Positions 20,757 through 32,411 of a DNA stretch of 64,000 nucleotides are shown here, one piece after another. Within the stretch, counting starts at the first letter, position 1. Each line of letters opens with the position of its first letter. A program made the position numbers and the translations under genes. Source of the DNA: Stratiolaelaps scimitus (taxonomy: Eukaryota; Arthropoda; Arachnida; Mesostigmata; Laelapidae); contig JABWDB010000030.1 in NCBI GenBank assembly GCA_019614645.1, positions 806,001-870,000 on the forward strand, written 5' to 3'. A model generated the notes under the pieces. The model did no database searches. It saw nothing but the letters and a program-made list of their open reading frames with translations, and was not told the origin of the DNA.

Positions 20757-21705
20757 AATCGTACTGCGTTATGGGGCGCCCGAAGTGATAGTGACAGATC
20801 GAGGCACAGCCTTTACGTCAAAATACTTCCATGACTTTACGCGTAGAGTCGGAGTGCGGCATGTGCTGATTTCTACCCAGCATCCGCAGAGCAATGGTCA
20901 GGTAGAACGCACGAACAAGGAAGTAGCTCGCTGTCTCCGAACTAGTTGTGTACAACCGAACCGAAGTGATTGGGTGCCACGATTACCGAAAGTGAAGGCC
21001 CACCTAAATCGAGCACCGCACAAAAGTACGGGCAAAGCCCCTTTCGAGGTGTTGCATGGCTACCTCCCTCGGTATGATAATTTCTCGACAGAAATTGACG
21101 CCAAGCAAGACAGGGTGTGGCGGCCGGCCACCGAGGTGCAGGAGCAAGTCCGAACAGCTATCGAGAGCGCTTAGAGGGCGTACAAAGCCCAGTACGATAA
21201 ACGGAGAAAACCGCTCACTATACGTTATGACGTAGGAGATGTGGTGGTAGTGAAACGTCTACCAGTCCCCACCGGAGAACCAACAAAACTACAGGCAAAG
21301 TTCCGAGGCCCAATGGTCGTGACGGAGGTCTTGCCGAAGGATACATACCGTCTAGTGGAACTGACAGACAAGTCAGGATACACGGTTACGGCTCACTGCT
21401 CGCAACTGCGGTTATATAAAGTGGCTCACGAGCAAGGAGACGATGAAGAGAGTACCCCAAGCGATGAAACCGACAATGAAACGCTCGGTGACTACGGAAC
21501 GCAAGCAATCGAAGCTGCTCCTCATCAACCGACAGCCGACGCGGACGAATGGCAAGCAGCAGAAGAGCAAGAGCCGACGACTGAGGATGCGGAGCCAGAA
21601 CTGAGCAAGGGCCCCGACGATCGACCGACGCCGGTCGAGACGACACTACGGAAATCGAAGCGAGCAACACGCCAGCCCGCTCCATTTGTAGATTTTTTAA
21701 AATAA
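20757..21705 (+). pseudogene. pol: Gypsy integrase core and C-terminal tail
   Basis: The segment reads LRYGAPEVIVTDRGTAFTSKYF, then HPQSNGQVERTNKEVARCL, the second Asp and the Glu region of the retroviral-type integrase core. The upstream zinc-binding HHCC domain and first catalytic Asp are absent. A TAG at 21,172-21,174 splits the core from the next frame. Beginning in AYKAQYDKRRKP, that frame reads PTKLQAKFRGPMVVTEVL, the C-terminal subdomain, and then an acidic, Glu/Asp-rich tail ending at 21,705. Confidence 0.83.
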
Positions 21706-22020
21706 GTGTGAATGTAACAGAAGTGACAAGACAATCGGGTCAATAGTGCACATAGACCAGAATTTTAGCTTAAAAGTAATTAATCTGACTGAACAATAAT
21801 GATAATGACAATGATACTAATAATACCTTGTAAATAAATAGTGCAAGTTAGAGGCCGTAGGCTGATAGTGTTGTAAACAATTATGAGGGGAATACTTGAA
21901 ACTTAGCGGTCGCCGAGGACAGCGACCATGTCGAATGGCCGAAATGTAAGCGAAGCTAGTTCACGTGGCCCAAAGGTGCACCTAAATTCCGCCCAACTCG
22001 CACCACCTGTCGCGGTTGAC
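21706..22020 (+). repeat. Putative 3' LTR remnant of the Gypsy element
   Basis: It begins with TGTGAATGTAACAG directly after the last coding codons and contains the 34-bp block at 21,950-21,983 shared with 17,622-17,655, plus an AATAAA near 21,834. The right end is unclear and may be truncated. Confidence 0.4.
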
Positions 22021-22044
22021 ACACGTATGTAAAGAAACGGGTGA

Positions 22045-23195
22045 TTGGCTTCTCACGATAACGCGCGGAAGGCTACCAATAACTCTCTCATGTTCTGCTT
22101 TCTAGACAATCCCTCAAACCGGTACAAGCAATCGTCCCTCTTTCCCCCAGAAATGACCACTCCCGTCCCACATCGTGCAGCCGTAGTTGCCTATGACGGT
22201 GAGTATACATACTGTAATGATCTCTATAGCAAGGCGCACGTTACTCGTCATATAACATCGGAAACCCCCTACCTGTGTGTTTACTGTAGCACGCCAATCG
22301 TGCTTGAGGTAGAAGCATCTAATGAGCATGGTTCAGCTACTGCTGCTGATAATGTTGTGACACAGAGGTCACAGGCCGTGACACTTGACCATAACCACTC
22401 AACAGACTGCATCATAGTAAAGAAAGCATTCATTGAAGAAATTATGTCGGCGCTGAGGAGGATTCAAGTGAAACTGGCGAGATGTAAGGCTGAGTACGAT
22501 GCTAAGTTTCAGTCTATCACCGACTTTCCAAACCAGATAAAAACCGCAAGACACCCCTCAGGGTGGCGGCGTACGAGGGCTCGCCATACCGGGCACTGAC
22601 TGATACGATTACTAAGTGTTGCACTGAGTAACTCTCGCCCCAGTTAAACAGGACTTCATTGAGCCTCGCCTCCTCCCCTTCTGGTGACTAGGTTGTTATA
22701 ATCTATGGTAACTCCAATCTGCAAAACATGGCTCCTATCGTCATTGCGGCGATGGATTCCTCGGAAGAAACTGTCATTGAGGGAAAAGGAGGTCTACGAG
22801 TTGACGCAGCAATTTAATCTGTCATCGATCTTATCTCCTATGCATCGAATGCTTCCATTAAAGAAATTCTTCATGTTGGTTTGAGTGACCTAACATCTAC
22901 GGGAAACCCGTCTCGTGGTAAGGACCGAATCGTGAAGCAGATACTTTCCTTTGGCATGATCTGCTCTAAAAAGGGTGTCAGCCTCACACTTTGCTCTATT
23001 CCAGAACTTTGCTCCACCAAGCGTAACATTGTCCACCCCGTGCCGGTTGACGAATGCAGTCGTGAACTGCAATCAGCTCTCCAGAAACAGAAGCATGGCT
23101 TTCTGATCCTGTTTGTTCGTCGTGACCGCTTTAATCGGATGGCATTCATTTTAGTTATCAAAATTAGAAATACTGTGCCCAAAATATAGCGGCCC
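22045..23195 (+). pseudogene. CR1-like LINE ORF1 with SGNH-hydrolase-like domain
   Basis: The first 184 codons contain LCVYCSTP, possibly the end of a PHD-type finger, then a helical segment (EEIMSALRRIQVKLARCKAEYD) that could form a coiled coil. From 22,690 another frame reads VIIYGNSNL, GKGGLRVDAA and, at 22,857-22,895, KEILHVGLSDL, followed by VSLTLCSIPE. This is the order of the SGNH/GDSL esterase blocks (GDS, Gly block, HVGTND) found in ORF1 of some CR1-group LINEs. Ser of block I is kept but the Asp before it is Asn. A stop lies near 22,818. It precedes endonuclease and RT pieces of the same element. Confidence 0.6.
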
Positions 23196-23229
23196 GTGCC
23201 TGAAAGTCTGGTACGCGTGTTGAGCTCTC

Positions 23230-25250
23230 GATACGTATGGATGCACTGATAGCTGATCTCGAAGTCTTCCGGATGACGAAACGAACGTTGTGCTGACACG
23301 CAACTTCAACCAACCCGATATTGACAGGCTGAACTGGAGCCTGCTATCTCGACGCTCTGACTGCGACAAAGATGAAAGACTGTCCAAAGAAGAACGATTT
23401 CTACAGTAGCGAAACAGGTCTTCAGCAGTTTGTCACCAGTCCAACCCGTGGACAAAATCTACTTGACATCGTCCTGGCAAGAGACGACTCTGTTGAATAC
23501 ATAAGTGTATCGAGCGCTCCTATAACCTCCGATCATCTTATGGATACTTTCTCTCTTGCTCCATACCGAAATACTTTGCCTGTTCAGTTGACGTACAGGA
23601 ACTATCACATAGGAAACTATGAGGACTTTGTTTTCAACCTAATGGCATCGAACTGGCACACATTCTTCTCATGAGCCTCAATGCTGACGATATATACAAC
23701 AAATTGAATACATGCACTACCTGATAGACGTTTTCATTCCAAGCAAGACAACTGAGTCCTATGGCCGGCTTGACTCTTGTAGTCAGCGCGTTACCCGTCA
23801 ACTTAGCAGAGCAGCGCCTAACACCGGCTGATTGTTACAGGGCAAGCTACAAAAGCTACTCCATAGGAAACGTATTCGCGAAGAATGTGAAATCGTACAT
23901 TCATCGACTCAAAACGCGAAACACAGATACATCCAGAGGAGGATGAAAGTCAAGTGTTTCTATCAAGGATAGGTAGATCCCTTGATCTATAGATGTCTTG
24001 ATAGGATCTATCAAGAGAGTAAACGGCTCTTCGGCCACAGGGGATGCGAAGAAAGCCGAGATTCTCCGAGATGTGTTTGCTGCAACCTACCCTTCGCCGA
24101 TAGAGCTTCAAGCACTAAACTCGACTCCGGCTACGTCGCTACCACCACCGCCGAATAACCTCCTCTGTATCGAAAACGTCGATGCCTTCTGTGGAAAATC
24201 TTGAACGCCATTTGCGCAGCCTGGCAAACAAACGCCAGACGGCATCCCAGAAATTGTATACAAGCACTGCAGGTACGCCATCTGTATTCCTCTATCTCTC
24301 ATCTTTCAAAGGTCTCTGGAAGATGAGGCGGTACCTGATCAGTTTCGCTGTGCTATTGTCTGTCCCATCAAAAAGAACGGGCAGCCTTTCGATTGTGTGT
24401 ACTTTGATTTCAAATCCGCCTTTGAAATGAACACATACTTGAAGCTGATCCAACTACTTCCCCGATATGGAGTCGGCCATAAACTGATTGGTTTTATCAC
24501 TTATTTCCTCAAGGAAAGGGTCTTTAGAGTGAGAGTGCATGACACACTACCATCCACCGCTCACGCCACATCCGGCTGCCCTCAAGGCACTATTCTTGGC
24601 CCCCTGATGTTCATACTCTTACACACTCCTTGAAATATATAATACCGGAAGCTGTATGAGTCAAAATCTATGCAGATGATGTCAACATGTATCTTCCCGT
24701 TGGAGATGTGAAAAATGCTGTTGTTCTTCAGGAACTCTTGACAAATTTCTTGAATGGTCGAACAGTCTGGATCGAAAACTTCAGTCAATAAGTGTGCCGT
24801 CCTACATTTCGGTAAAAATAATCCTGCGCATGTATAGGCACCAACCGGATATATAGGCAACCAATATATAGGCTCGGGTCCGCGCAACTGTGTGCTAAGC
24901 CCTCGATTAAAGATTTAGGCGTTCTTACTACAGACACTCTTGGCTATACACCCCATATCTTAGAATCCGTCGCTGCTGTCTCCAGGAAAATTAACTGGAC
25001 AATGCGCGCCTTCGATATCAAAAATGCTAACCTATATATGACATTATACAAACAGTATGTCTTGCCTGTGATATTGTACGGCTCTCCGGTTTGGAACTTA
25101 GGTTGGTGTCAACATACTTAACTGATCTTGAAAGTCCGTAAAAAGTTCATTAGGCGCGTTGCCTACAGATGTAACATCAACATTGATGATATAGAATCTG
25201 TAAGCATAATCGGGAGGATGAAAGGGGTTGACGCTGGCCCTTTAAATACC
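23230..25250 (+). pseudogene. CR1-like LINE ORF2: endonuclease end, RT and thumb
   Basis: Blocks in order are LQQFVTSPTRGQNLLDIVLARDD and PITSDH (endonuclease C-terminus, 23,411-23,540), PDGIPEIVYKH (24,236), CVYFDFKSAFEM (24,395), SGCPQGTILGPLMF (24,571), KIYADDVNMYL (24,668, catalytic YADD intact), and then ILESVAAVSRKINW and VILYGSPVW (24,960-25,095). An internal deletion joins the region before motif A directly to FDFKSAF. Several stops and frameshifts are present. The PQGTILGPLMF block is identical to that at 5,540, indicating the same family. Confidence 0.78.
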
Positions 25251-25399
25251 ATATGCAAAAGTTTATTTTAGACTTTTATTATATATTTCCTGAATAAAGC
25301 CCCTCTGCTACAAGGGGTGTAAATATATAAACTCAGCACGTATGATCGGTACCCATCTGAGGTGCCTCGCGGTTCGTGCGTGGGGCCTCTTCTGTTCTG

Positions 25400-26196
25400 T
25401 ATCATTGTGTGAGATCTTAAAAATAATTTTCCACGCGACATCAAGCACAAGTACTATGTTGATGATTTGAAACTGTGTTCACCAGTGCGATGTGCTGATG
25501 ACAAGCTCCTCCTTCAATCAGCCATTACTGCTGTTGAACAGTGGTGTTGTAAGAGTGACATGTTGATCTCCATCCCGAAATGTCCAGTCTTATGTACCTC
25601 TACATGTTAAAATGAACACACAATCAATGGTAATGTAATCAAATGTGAAAGCTCCAAGCGGGACCTATGTGTCATAGTGACTCCCTCCCTAGTTTTTGAT
25701 CTGCGTGTGACCGAGGTAGTTCGGTCTGCCTCATTAATATGTAACGCCATTTTTAAATGTTTTATTCCCAAAAATGTCGATTTCTATGTTGCACTCTATA
25801 AGAGCCTCGTCATTCCAAAGTTTCTTTACTGCTCTATTTTTGGAAGCCCCATTTCAAAAAACATATATCGTAGTGCTCGAGAGGACGCAAGCGGAGTATG
25901 TCTGAAGAGCCAGTCTGCGTTGTGATGTCCCGAGGGAACTCGTGTAGCTTCCCCCTAATGACCCTAGTAAATAATGTGAACATCAGCTTGTTTTATCGAC
26001 TAAAATCAAACAGCTCTGTCAAACATTTCTAACCCTCTGCACAGTGTGCACTACGTCGGTAGCGAGCGCCGAAAAACCAAATAATTTGTTCTCTTGGAGG
26101 TTCTCACGTCTCATACGAGACTTAGGAAGCTGCCACTAGCCATCACTACAGTTGTAATAATTTGGTTTATAAAGGTGTCTTTGTATTGTATTGTAA
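25400..26196 (+). pseudogene. CR1-like LINE RT C-terminus and 3' tail
   Basis: The frame begins near KYYVDDLKLCSPV (RT catalytic motif YVDD, 25,451-25,475). It continues with VEQWCCKSDMLISIPKC and then, in the next frame, VFDLRVTEVVRSASLICNAIF and ALYKSLVIPKFLYCSIFG. This second part parallels 880-1,145 closely. It ends with TTTATAAAGGTGTCTTTGTATTGTATTG at 26,164-26,191. Frame breaks rule out function. Confidence 0.72.
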
Positions 26197-26246
26197 AGGA
26201 TTTAAATAAAAATACATTAAAATTGCAATATAAGAAAATAATATGT

Positions 26247-26250
26247 ATAC

Positions 26251-26283
<33 letters not shown>
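26247..26283. repeat. (TA)n microsatellite
   Basis: Mostly uninterrupted TA units. Confidence 0.85.
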
Positions 26284-26582
26284 CTCACAATGCCGACGTG
26301 GTTACTTGTTCCCACATGCCTCTTCCATCACGTGTGTTATCATTTATTAATAAAGAAAAAAATTAGGCATCGTAGTACAGACACAACCGTTTACGTGAAA
26401 CATGGGCCAACTTCACGCAGAGAGAAGCCTCATAAATATTTCGACTCACCATGACTGGCAAAGAGAGCTGACACGAGCTTCAAAAGGAACATATTCACTG
26501 ACTGCACACCTTTTATTTGCCTTTATTTGACCACCAGTTCAAAGCTACACCACCAGCAACGCGTGTCGCGCCTACAGGCTTG

Positions 26583-26879
26583 TTATTTATCTAATCCATT
26601 TGATTCTATTTCATGTCTATTACTTCTACAAACCACACCCTTGATGAATGCTCGTAGCATGCAAAGCATGAGGTACCGTAGTCTGTGAGACTCTGTTATC
26701 AACTGAAGTCTGCGCCGCCTTAGGTATTGCCCTTCCCCTCGACGAGAAGAGGCGGGGCTTACTCGTATATAAGAGTTCTCGCCGAGACGTGAGCCTGGTG
26801 CAAGCATGCGGCCTTCGAAGTGAATTTTGACTGTTTAGACTTAACGTACCTCTCCTTCTCTCGTTATGAAAATATTGCA
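26583..26879 (+). repeat. Possible solo LTR with TATA and GC box
   Basis: The segment runs from TGTTATTTATC near 26,580 to ATATTGCA at 26,879, so it has TG...CA ends. It contains GGCGGGGC (26,751-26,758) and TATATAAG (26,766-26,773), an arrangement expected of a pol II promoter. Two bases after the end lies TGGCGCTGGAC, reminiscent of a tRNA-primed binding site. No second LTR or coding region of a matching element was found, so this could equally be an isolated promoter-like sequence. Confidence 0.3.
26766..26773 (+). promoter_or_regulatory. TATA-box candidate
   Basis: TATATAAG with a GC box about 15 bp upstream. There is no verified downstream gene. The next open frames (27,219 and 27,534) are unrecognised. 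Confidence 0.35.
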
Positions 26880-27012
26880 CTTGGCGCTGGACTAGAAATC
26901 AAGCGAAGATATATCAAGTGAATATAAAGGGCTGTAAACATAGGATGAGCTGCCAATGGTTGTTTCGTTAAACTACAAACCGTCAGTTCACTTGATTGCC
27001 GTTCGAGTGGTG

Positions 27013-27050
27013 TCCGTGCGGTTGAAGAAAATTTTCTCCTCTCAAAAAAA
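27013..27050 (+). mobile_element. Very short R1-like LINE 3'-end insertion
   Basis: GAGTGGTG flanks at 27,005-27,012 and 27,051-27,058. The 38 bp between reads TCCGTGCGGTTGAAG and so on to an A run, the extreme 3' end of the R1-like family seen at 5,150-5,275 and 42,500-42,545. Part of the left flank could also be element sequence (GGTGTCCGTGCG). Confidence 0.6.
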
Positions 27051-27218
27051 GAGTGGTGCTACCGTTGTAGTTTATGGAATTTCTTTCGTAGTCCAATTTT
27101 GATTTATGATTGTGGCGATCCGCAACAAGACAGGCGCTGCCGTCCTCAAAATTTCTGGTAAGAAAGGTGAACACCTCCTGCTGGACCAAGTCAATGAGCA
27201 AGATTAAAGGTATCCATA

Positions 27219-27752
27219 TTGGTGCAGAGAGAAAACAGCATTGGAGAGGTACACATGATACAATTTATACTTGAACATCGCTCCAGTACTTTCGGAAAAA
27301 ATGTGCAGATTGAAATTGGCCGACACCAAGAGGGATCCTATTTGCTGTTTTTTGTTAACTACCGGAATAAAATGGACGTGTTTGAATTAAGGGAAAATTT
27401 GCCGGTGAGAATTGATAACCTGAATATGTATTTTAAAGGCTTAAAAGCAACCTCTGCTTTACAACCAAGGAAGGTATGTTAGCGTGGGCCGGAGGTGGAA
27501 AGAGTCATTTTAAACTAGAGGATAAATGAAGGTTTGGCAAAATATGATTTTGACAGATTTGTCAGAAGAGGAGCGAGAGATGGTTGGGGCGTGATACTGT
27601 TCTTACCACACAACACCCCGTTCCAAACCACCTCAATGTTCGACTTTCTCGGGCATGTCGAGTTCCTTTCTCGACTCCCAATGCGAAAACCTTTGAGCCA
27701 TGAAGGGCAGGTTGCTCTGATTAAGAGCTTAGCTAATGTTCTTGATGGGTGA
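27219..27752 (+). CDS. Two unrecognised open frames
   Basis: Frames at 27,219-27,482 (87 codons; FILEHRSSTFGKNVQIEIG...LLFFVNYRNKMDVFELREN) and 27,534-27,752 (72 codons; KYDFDRFVRRGARDGWGVILFLP) have balanced composition, unlike the T-rich artefacts. I recognise no family. They might be exons or remnants of an unfamiliar element. No splice sites or promoter could be assigned with confidence beyond the TATA candidate 450 bp upstream. Confidence 0.2.
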
Positions 27753-28139
27753 TACAGAATAATTTTTCCGTAGCTGACCCTTCACTGTCTCCTTCTAGGG
27801 CATGACTCGGCGCTGCATTTTTTGCATTACTGAAAGGAGAGGGGTCTCTTGTGAGCAATTGTAGTTTCGCCCAGAAGTAGGACGTATTCATAGCGCTTTC
27901 CGATGTTTGGCTGTAGTAGGGGACATTGCTATATTTGTCTAAGCTTCCCCCAATAGACCTGTGACGGCAGGGGAATGCTAACCATACACCAGCGGGTCGA
28001 ACCAGCGGTAACAAGTCGTGGTGCTGTTCGTAGTCTCCGTGGCAGCGAGTTCAACGGCGAAGGGCAGCGCATTCGCCAGGATGAGTAATACCTGTTTGTA
28101 ATACCTAATTGAATTTGGATTCAATAAAATAGACTTCCT

Positions 28140-31100
28140 TTCTTAAACTAGTGGGTCTCGTCGCATCAATTTTTTACTATAAATTACAGTTTTCTACAAT
28201 AATTATACGTAAAAATTGATTCAATAAGATATACAATGTAATCATTAATAGTAACAAGAGAAGTTTTGTTGATAGCCGCATGGATTTTCCACATGCTTAG
28301 AGGATGCGATATGTCAGATGAACATGACTTACTGGAGTCCATCAGTGACCAATCCACCGAAGACCGTAGGTAGAAAAGGTAGATAAAATTATAATAATTG
28401 CAAAATTTCAATCTTTTCAAAATTGCTCGCTCTTTCACCGATGCCTCTCATATGTTGGCAAATATGGCCTCATTTTGAGTGCCAAGAGTTACTCTTCTAC
28501 AAGCACTGAGAATTTCCATACAGGCTGTTTTTGTATACTAACCTAGACGAAATGAGCAACGAAGATTCATATTTCGAGCTGCGATTTTGTACGGGTACAA
28601 AAAACGCAGTGATGCTTGGGAAACTTTATGAAATCTTCACGGTGTTTTCGGCCAGGATTGCATCCTGAAAAGTCGGATTTAAAATTAGGCCATAAAGTTC
28701 GAGTCAGGTTTAGGATGATTTTACTTCGTTTGGTGGGGTCGTGGTGGAATTGTCTGCTAGCAGTTTCGAAGGATTAACACGAAAGTCTACTGTTAACAAC
28801 CGGACCGGGTTTCGGCAGCACTTCGACCGAAAGGGTTAACGAAATTACAAAAAGTAATTGCAGCGAGCTTTTCCAATTACTTTCTTTTCAGGCCAATCTT
28901 TTCGTTGAACCTTCAAACTTCACCCGCACAAAAAGATAATTGTGAATGAGAAAATTATGTCCGGGTGTATAAGTGGTTCCGAGTAATAACAGTGATGATA
29001 TTTTTAAGTGACCAATGGGTGTGGCGTTTCATGGACATCGATCCACACTATTCACCACAAACCAACCAAAATCCTAATATATTTTGAAGCTTTTGTAACT
29101 TTGTATTTCGTTAACGGAACTCTGGGCATTCACCTCTTATACATTTACAATGAACTCCCCGATGCCCAAACACACTGGACAAACCTATGGAACACAAATT
29201 ATGTTGCACATAGAAGCCATTAAAAGACTACAGCCATATATAGCGACGACATTTCCGGTCAAAACGAGACGACAGGCGAGCTGGGTTGTTTTAAGGGATC
29301 ACCCGATGTATATCATTACTAAATGATCGAAAACAGCCACCCAAAATGTGAAACATCTATCGCAAATATTGTTTAATTTTTATGTTGTGCCAACATAGTC
29401 ATCACAATTTCTTTCAAAAACATCAATGAAAATTCCGGAGAAATACGGTGATACGTGTTAGTACGGTAATAACAATAATAACTGAATTTATCATTGGCAA
29501 ATCTGCAACGACATCGCAATTCGCATCGCAATTCTATGCGATTCGAAGGTATCTTTTCGTGCTTTTTGTCTCATTTTCTTCTGCAAATACATATTTAGAT
29601 TCTGAAAGTTTATGATGATATCTGAGCCCTACTCGCACTCGGTAGCATTGTAAGTTAGCAGTAAACTACAATAATTTAATAGTTGTTTTAGTGTCCCTGT
29701 TTAATCGGTGCACCAAAATACGCTGGCCCCTCTTCCTCCTGCTTGTCCTATATAGCCTGCAACGTTGCCACAACATCCCATTAAATACCATTGAATTATA
29801 TATCATTGAATGGTACTGGATGGTGCTCAGTCTATATTTGTCAGGCTTGTATCAAACATCGTAATATGCTAAGCGAACAAGTTGACATATAAAGCATACC
29901 CATTTTGTACAAAATTATTAGGAATTGTACAAAATAGCTGCTTTTCGAGGTACAAAGAGTTAAAAAATAAATTTACACTACAAAATTCTCAAATATAGGT
30001 TAAATCATAATAATATTGATAGAAGAGGAACGTCTTCTGTCTGGCTTGTATGTGAAATATTTAGAATATATTTCTTAAGCTTTATAAAGTACTATTTTTA
30101 ATAAGTATTATATTACTCTGCATAGTGCTGTGCATTGTAAAAGTATCTCATTCAAAGATTATTAAAATCCACATCTAGCCTTTGACTCAAGTTGGAAAAT
30201 ATTCAACAGAGCAGTGTCCTCAGAATTATTAAAGCGCGTTTGCTAATGGCGCTAGTATTGATTCATACTCGCAGTCAGTATTTCATAATTTTTAATGGAG
30301 ATTGATACAGTACAGGAAGTCCGGTAAATTTGCACTCTTATCTATTATATTGGTACTGTGCCGCCAGTAGCTATTTAAATGTGAGGTAAGTATGTTGTGC
30401 GATATATAGGATGTATACATATGCAGGCACCTGGACGGGTAAAGCACAAGCCTGCCCCGTTATATGCTGTGGATATTTGAAGCTCGTGTGGAGAATGTCT
30501 TGACACGGGGGAGTGCGTACTATGTGGGCTATGCAGACGGGGGTAGTATTTATCACAGATATGCTTGAAGGCTCTTTTGATGCTAACCGAGCGTGGCTAA
30601 GAGCCGAGCTGCCCGATAAAGGACCTCTGCCGTCGGCCATTTAGAAGGCTTACAACGGACGAGCGCCTCTTGAAACGTGCTTATATCAACTGGACCTCGT
30701 GTGTCCCTATGCTGTAGCATTTACCATTTAACAAACTTAAGAACGCTTAAGCGTACATTTAGGACATAATGTCAAGGTAACTAGGATACTATATCAGTTG
30801 TCACTCACGTTCTCCGGATGTATAATATTATACAAAATTCTAGTGTCAAATTAACATTGGTTATATGCACTGTATATTATTATAACGAACATCACGTGGA
30901 ATCAGCCTGATATAATTTAAATAATACAACACAACGTACAATAGAAATTTGAATTTTAAAATAAATTATATTATAATATAAGCAGAAAATTGAAGATACC
31001 TAGTAAAGCACGAATATAACACGATGAAAAATATCTATGAATATTATATATAGAAATATATGTAAAGGATTTTTTAAAATACGTAAAATATAAAGTCAGA

Positions 31101-31400
31101 TAACAGTGTTGTCTACAACTGGGTTTACTCATCATCATCATCACCATCAGTATGTGTGTGTGTGTGTGTGATTACTTATGTACGTAAAACGTGATATTCT
31201 GTGGGATTAAGCTGTCTACGTCGGCATTTAAATCAACTATCTATTCTTTCCAACTGGATGGAGAACCTGTAAAGATCGTGAACTTCTCCAACTAACTCGG
31301 TCTGCCACTAACAACGATCGATAGGTCGCACTCGAACCATGTCGAGAAAAAAACGCGAAAGGCGATGGCAACAGCTATCACAATCGACAAACCGAAGAAG
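28140..31400. other. AT-rich, no gene recognised
   Basis: Only short AT-driven open frames. A (TG)n run lies at 31,151-31,169 and ATC repeats at 31,130-31,150. Weak inverted repeats such as TACCATT...AATGGTA near 29,787-29,816 are present. Confidence 0.5.
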
Positions 31401-31423
31401 CTATCCATGGCCAGAGTTGTCAG

Positions 31424-31897
31424 TTTATTCAATCTGAAAATTGCGCGATCAGCCGCCAACGGCAGCTAAGCGCACAGGATTTTTCAGTCTTCGACAGAAT
31501 TAACCCAGCATTTCTGAAGTTGGTATTGGAACTTCACACTACTACGCAGAACCGAATGGTTTGTGTATTATTTATGCTGGCAGGAACACTTTCTTTTGTA
31601 AAAGATCTCCGCGCAACGTACAACCTTTGGGAAACGACAACATACGAATCCTTCTTCAAGTTTCACCGGCGGACGTTAGCGGAAGTGGGTCCTCGGTTCT
31701 TCACTACACTAGCTATGATTGACAGCAATGGGAAGCTTCCCAGTAGGCCAAACCCGATATACAATAACAAATTTGTAGTACATGGTTTCTTCCACCTAAT
31801 ATGGAGAACGTGGGGGCGTCACCGAACGAACAATACCTTTGTAAATATTGAGGAGCCAAATGCAGCAGATACCATGCAAATCGTAACTAATCGGTAA
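31424..31897 (+). CDS. Unrecognised open frame of about 155 codons
   Basis: The frame reads QSENCAISRQRQLSAQDFSVF, then LVLELHTTTQNRMVCVLFMLAG, LWETTTYESFFKFHRR and VVHGFFHLIWRTWGRH before a stop at 31,895. Composition is balanced and it is the longest unexplained frame in the AT-rich middle of the window. No start Met is obvious near its 5' end, so it could be an exon or the remnant of an element. I do not recognise a family. Confidence 0.3.
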   Translation, partial: FIQSENCAISRQRQLSAQDFSVFDRINPAFLKLVLELHTTTQNRMVCVLFMLAGTLSFVKDLRATYNLWETTTYESFFKFHRRTLAEVGPRFFTTLAMIDSNGKLPSRPNPIYNNKFVVHGFFHLIWRTWGRHRTNNTFVNIEEPNAADTMQIVTNR

Positions 31898-31966
31898 ACC
31901 AACTTGTATCTCTTAATTTATAATGTCTCATGTATAAGGTCCCTAAACGTATTCAATAGAGTAAGA

Positions 31967-32083
31967 AAGAGAATAAGCAAAGGTGGCCCCGACAGGTCCT
32001 CATAGTAATACCCAAAGGTTAAGAGCTAAAGCCTGTCAGATAGGGGAACAGCTGAGGGTCAGCTCGAAAAAAAAAAAAATTAT
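31967..32083 (+). mobile_element. SINE type A, 5'-truncated
   Basis: From GAATAAGCAAAGGTGGCCCC to the end it matches the body of the SINE at 40,119-40,368, including GACAGGTCCTCAT and CAGCTGAGGGTCAGCTCG followed by a 13-A tail. The tRNA-like head is absent. Confidence 0.82.
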
Positions 32084-32410
32084 TAAATAAATATCTCATG
32101 CGATTGTTTATGTAAATACGTTTTGTCACTATATTATATTAACTGTTTTGAATATAAACGAAATTAATGATAAGACGTGACAAGGTTTTTTCACACACCG
32201 CGTGAAGCAGTCAACTTAAAAATTCAAAATATTGATTGAATGAATATGAGGAGCATGACTCTCGTTATGCGAGTGCTGATTCGTTGGTGAGACTGCGTTT
32301 AACGGTTAATTTGTTTTCACGAATTCTGTAACTAAACTTCTTTATATATCTTCTATATATGAAATAGTGCAACTATCTATTATAGATTAACTTTGTGTAC
32401 CACGCCAGCT
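32084..32410. other. No feature recognised
   Basis: AT-rich with stops in all frames. Confidence 0.5.
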
Positions 32411-32411
32411 T

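Larger units (their letters stand above)
17488..22020 (+). mobile_element. Ty3/Gypsy LTR retrotransposon, degenerate
   Basis: The order is LTR-like region, gag with two zinc knuckles, protease, RT, RNase H, integrase, C-terminal tail and a second LTR-like region. The pol order (protease-RT-RNase H-integrase) is that of Ty3/Gypsy. Internal deletions remove the start of RT, the RT connection and the integrase zinc finger. Stops lie at 20,058 and 21,172, and a SINE sits at 20,588-20,746. It is long dead, although single segments still keep long open frames. Confidence 0.85.

Noticed and set aside
17920..21705. Intact, active Gypsy element
   Set aside because: Protease DTG is DTE, large deletions affect RT and integrase, stops occur at 20,058 and 21,172, and a SINE interrupts it.
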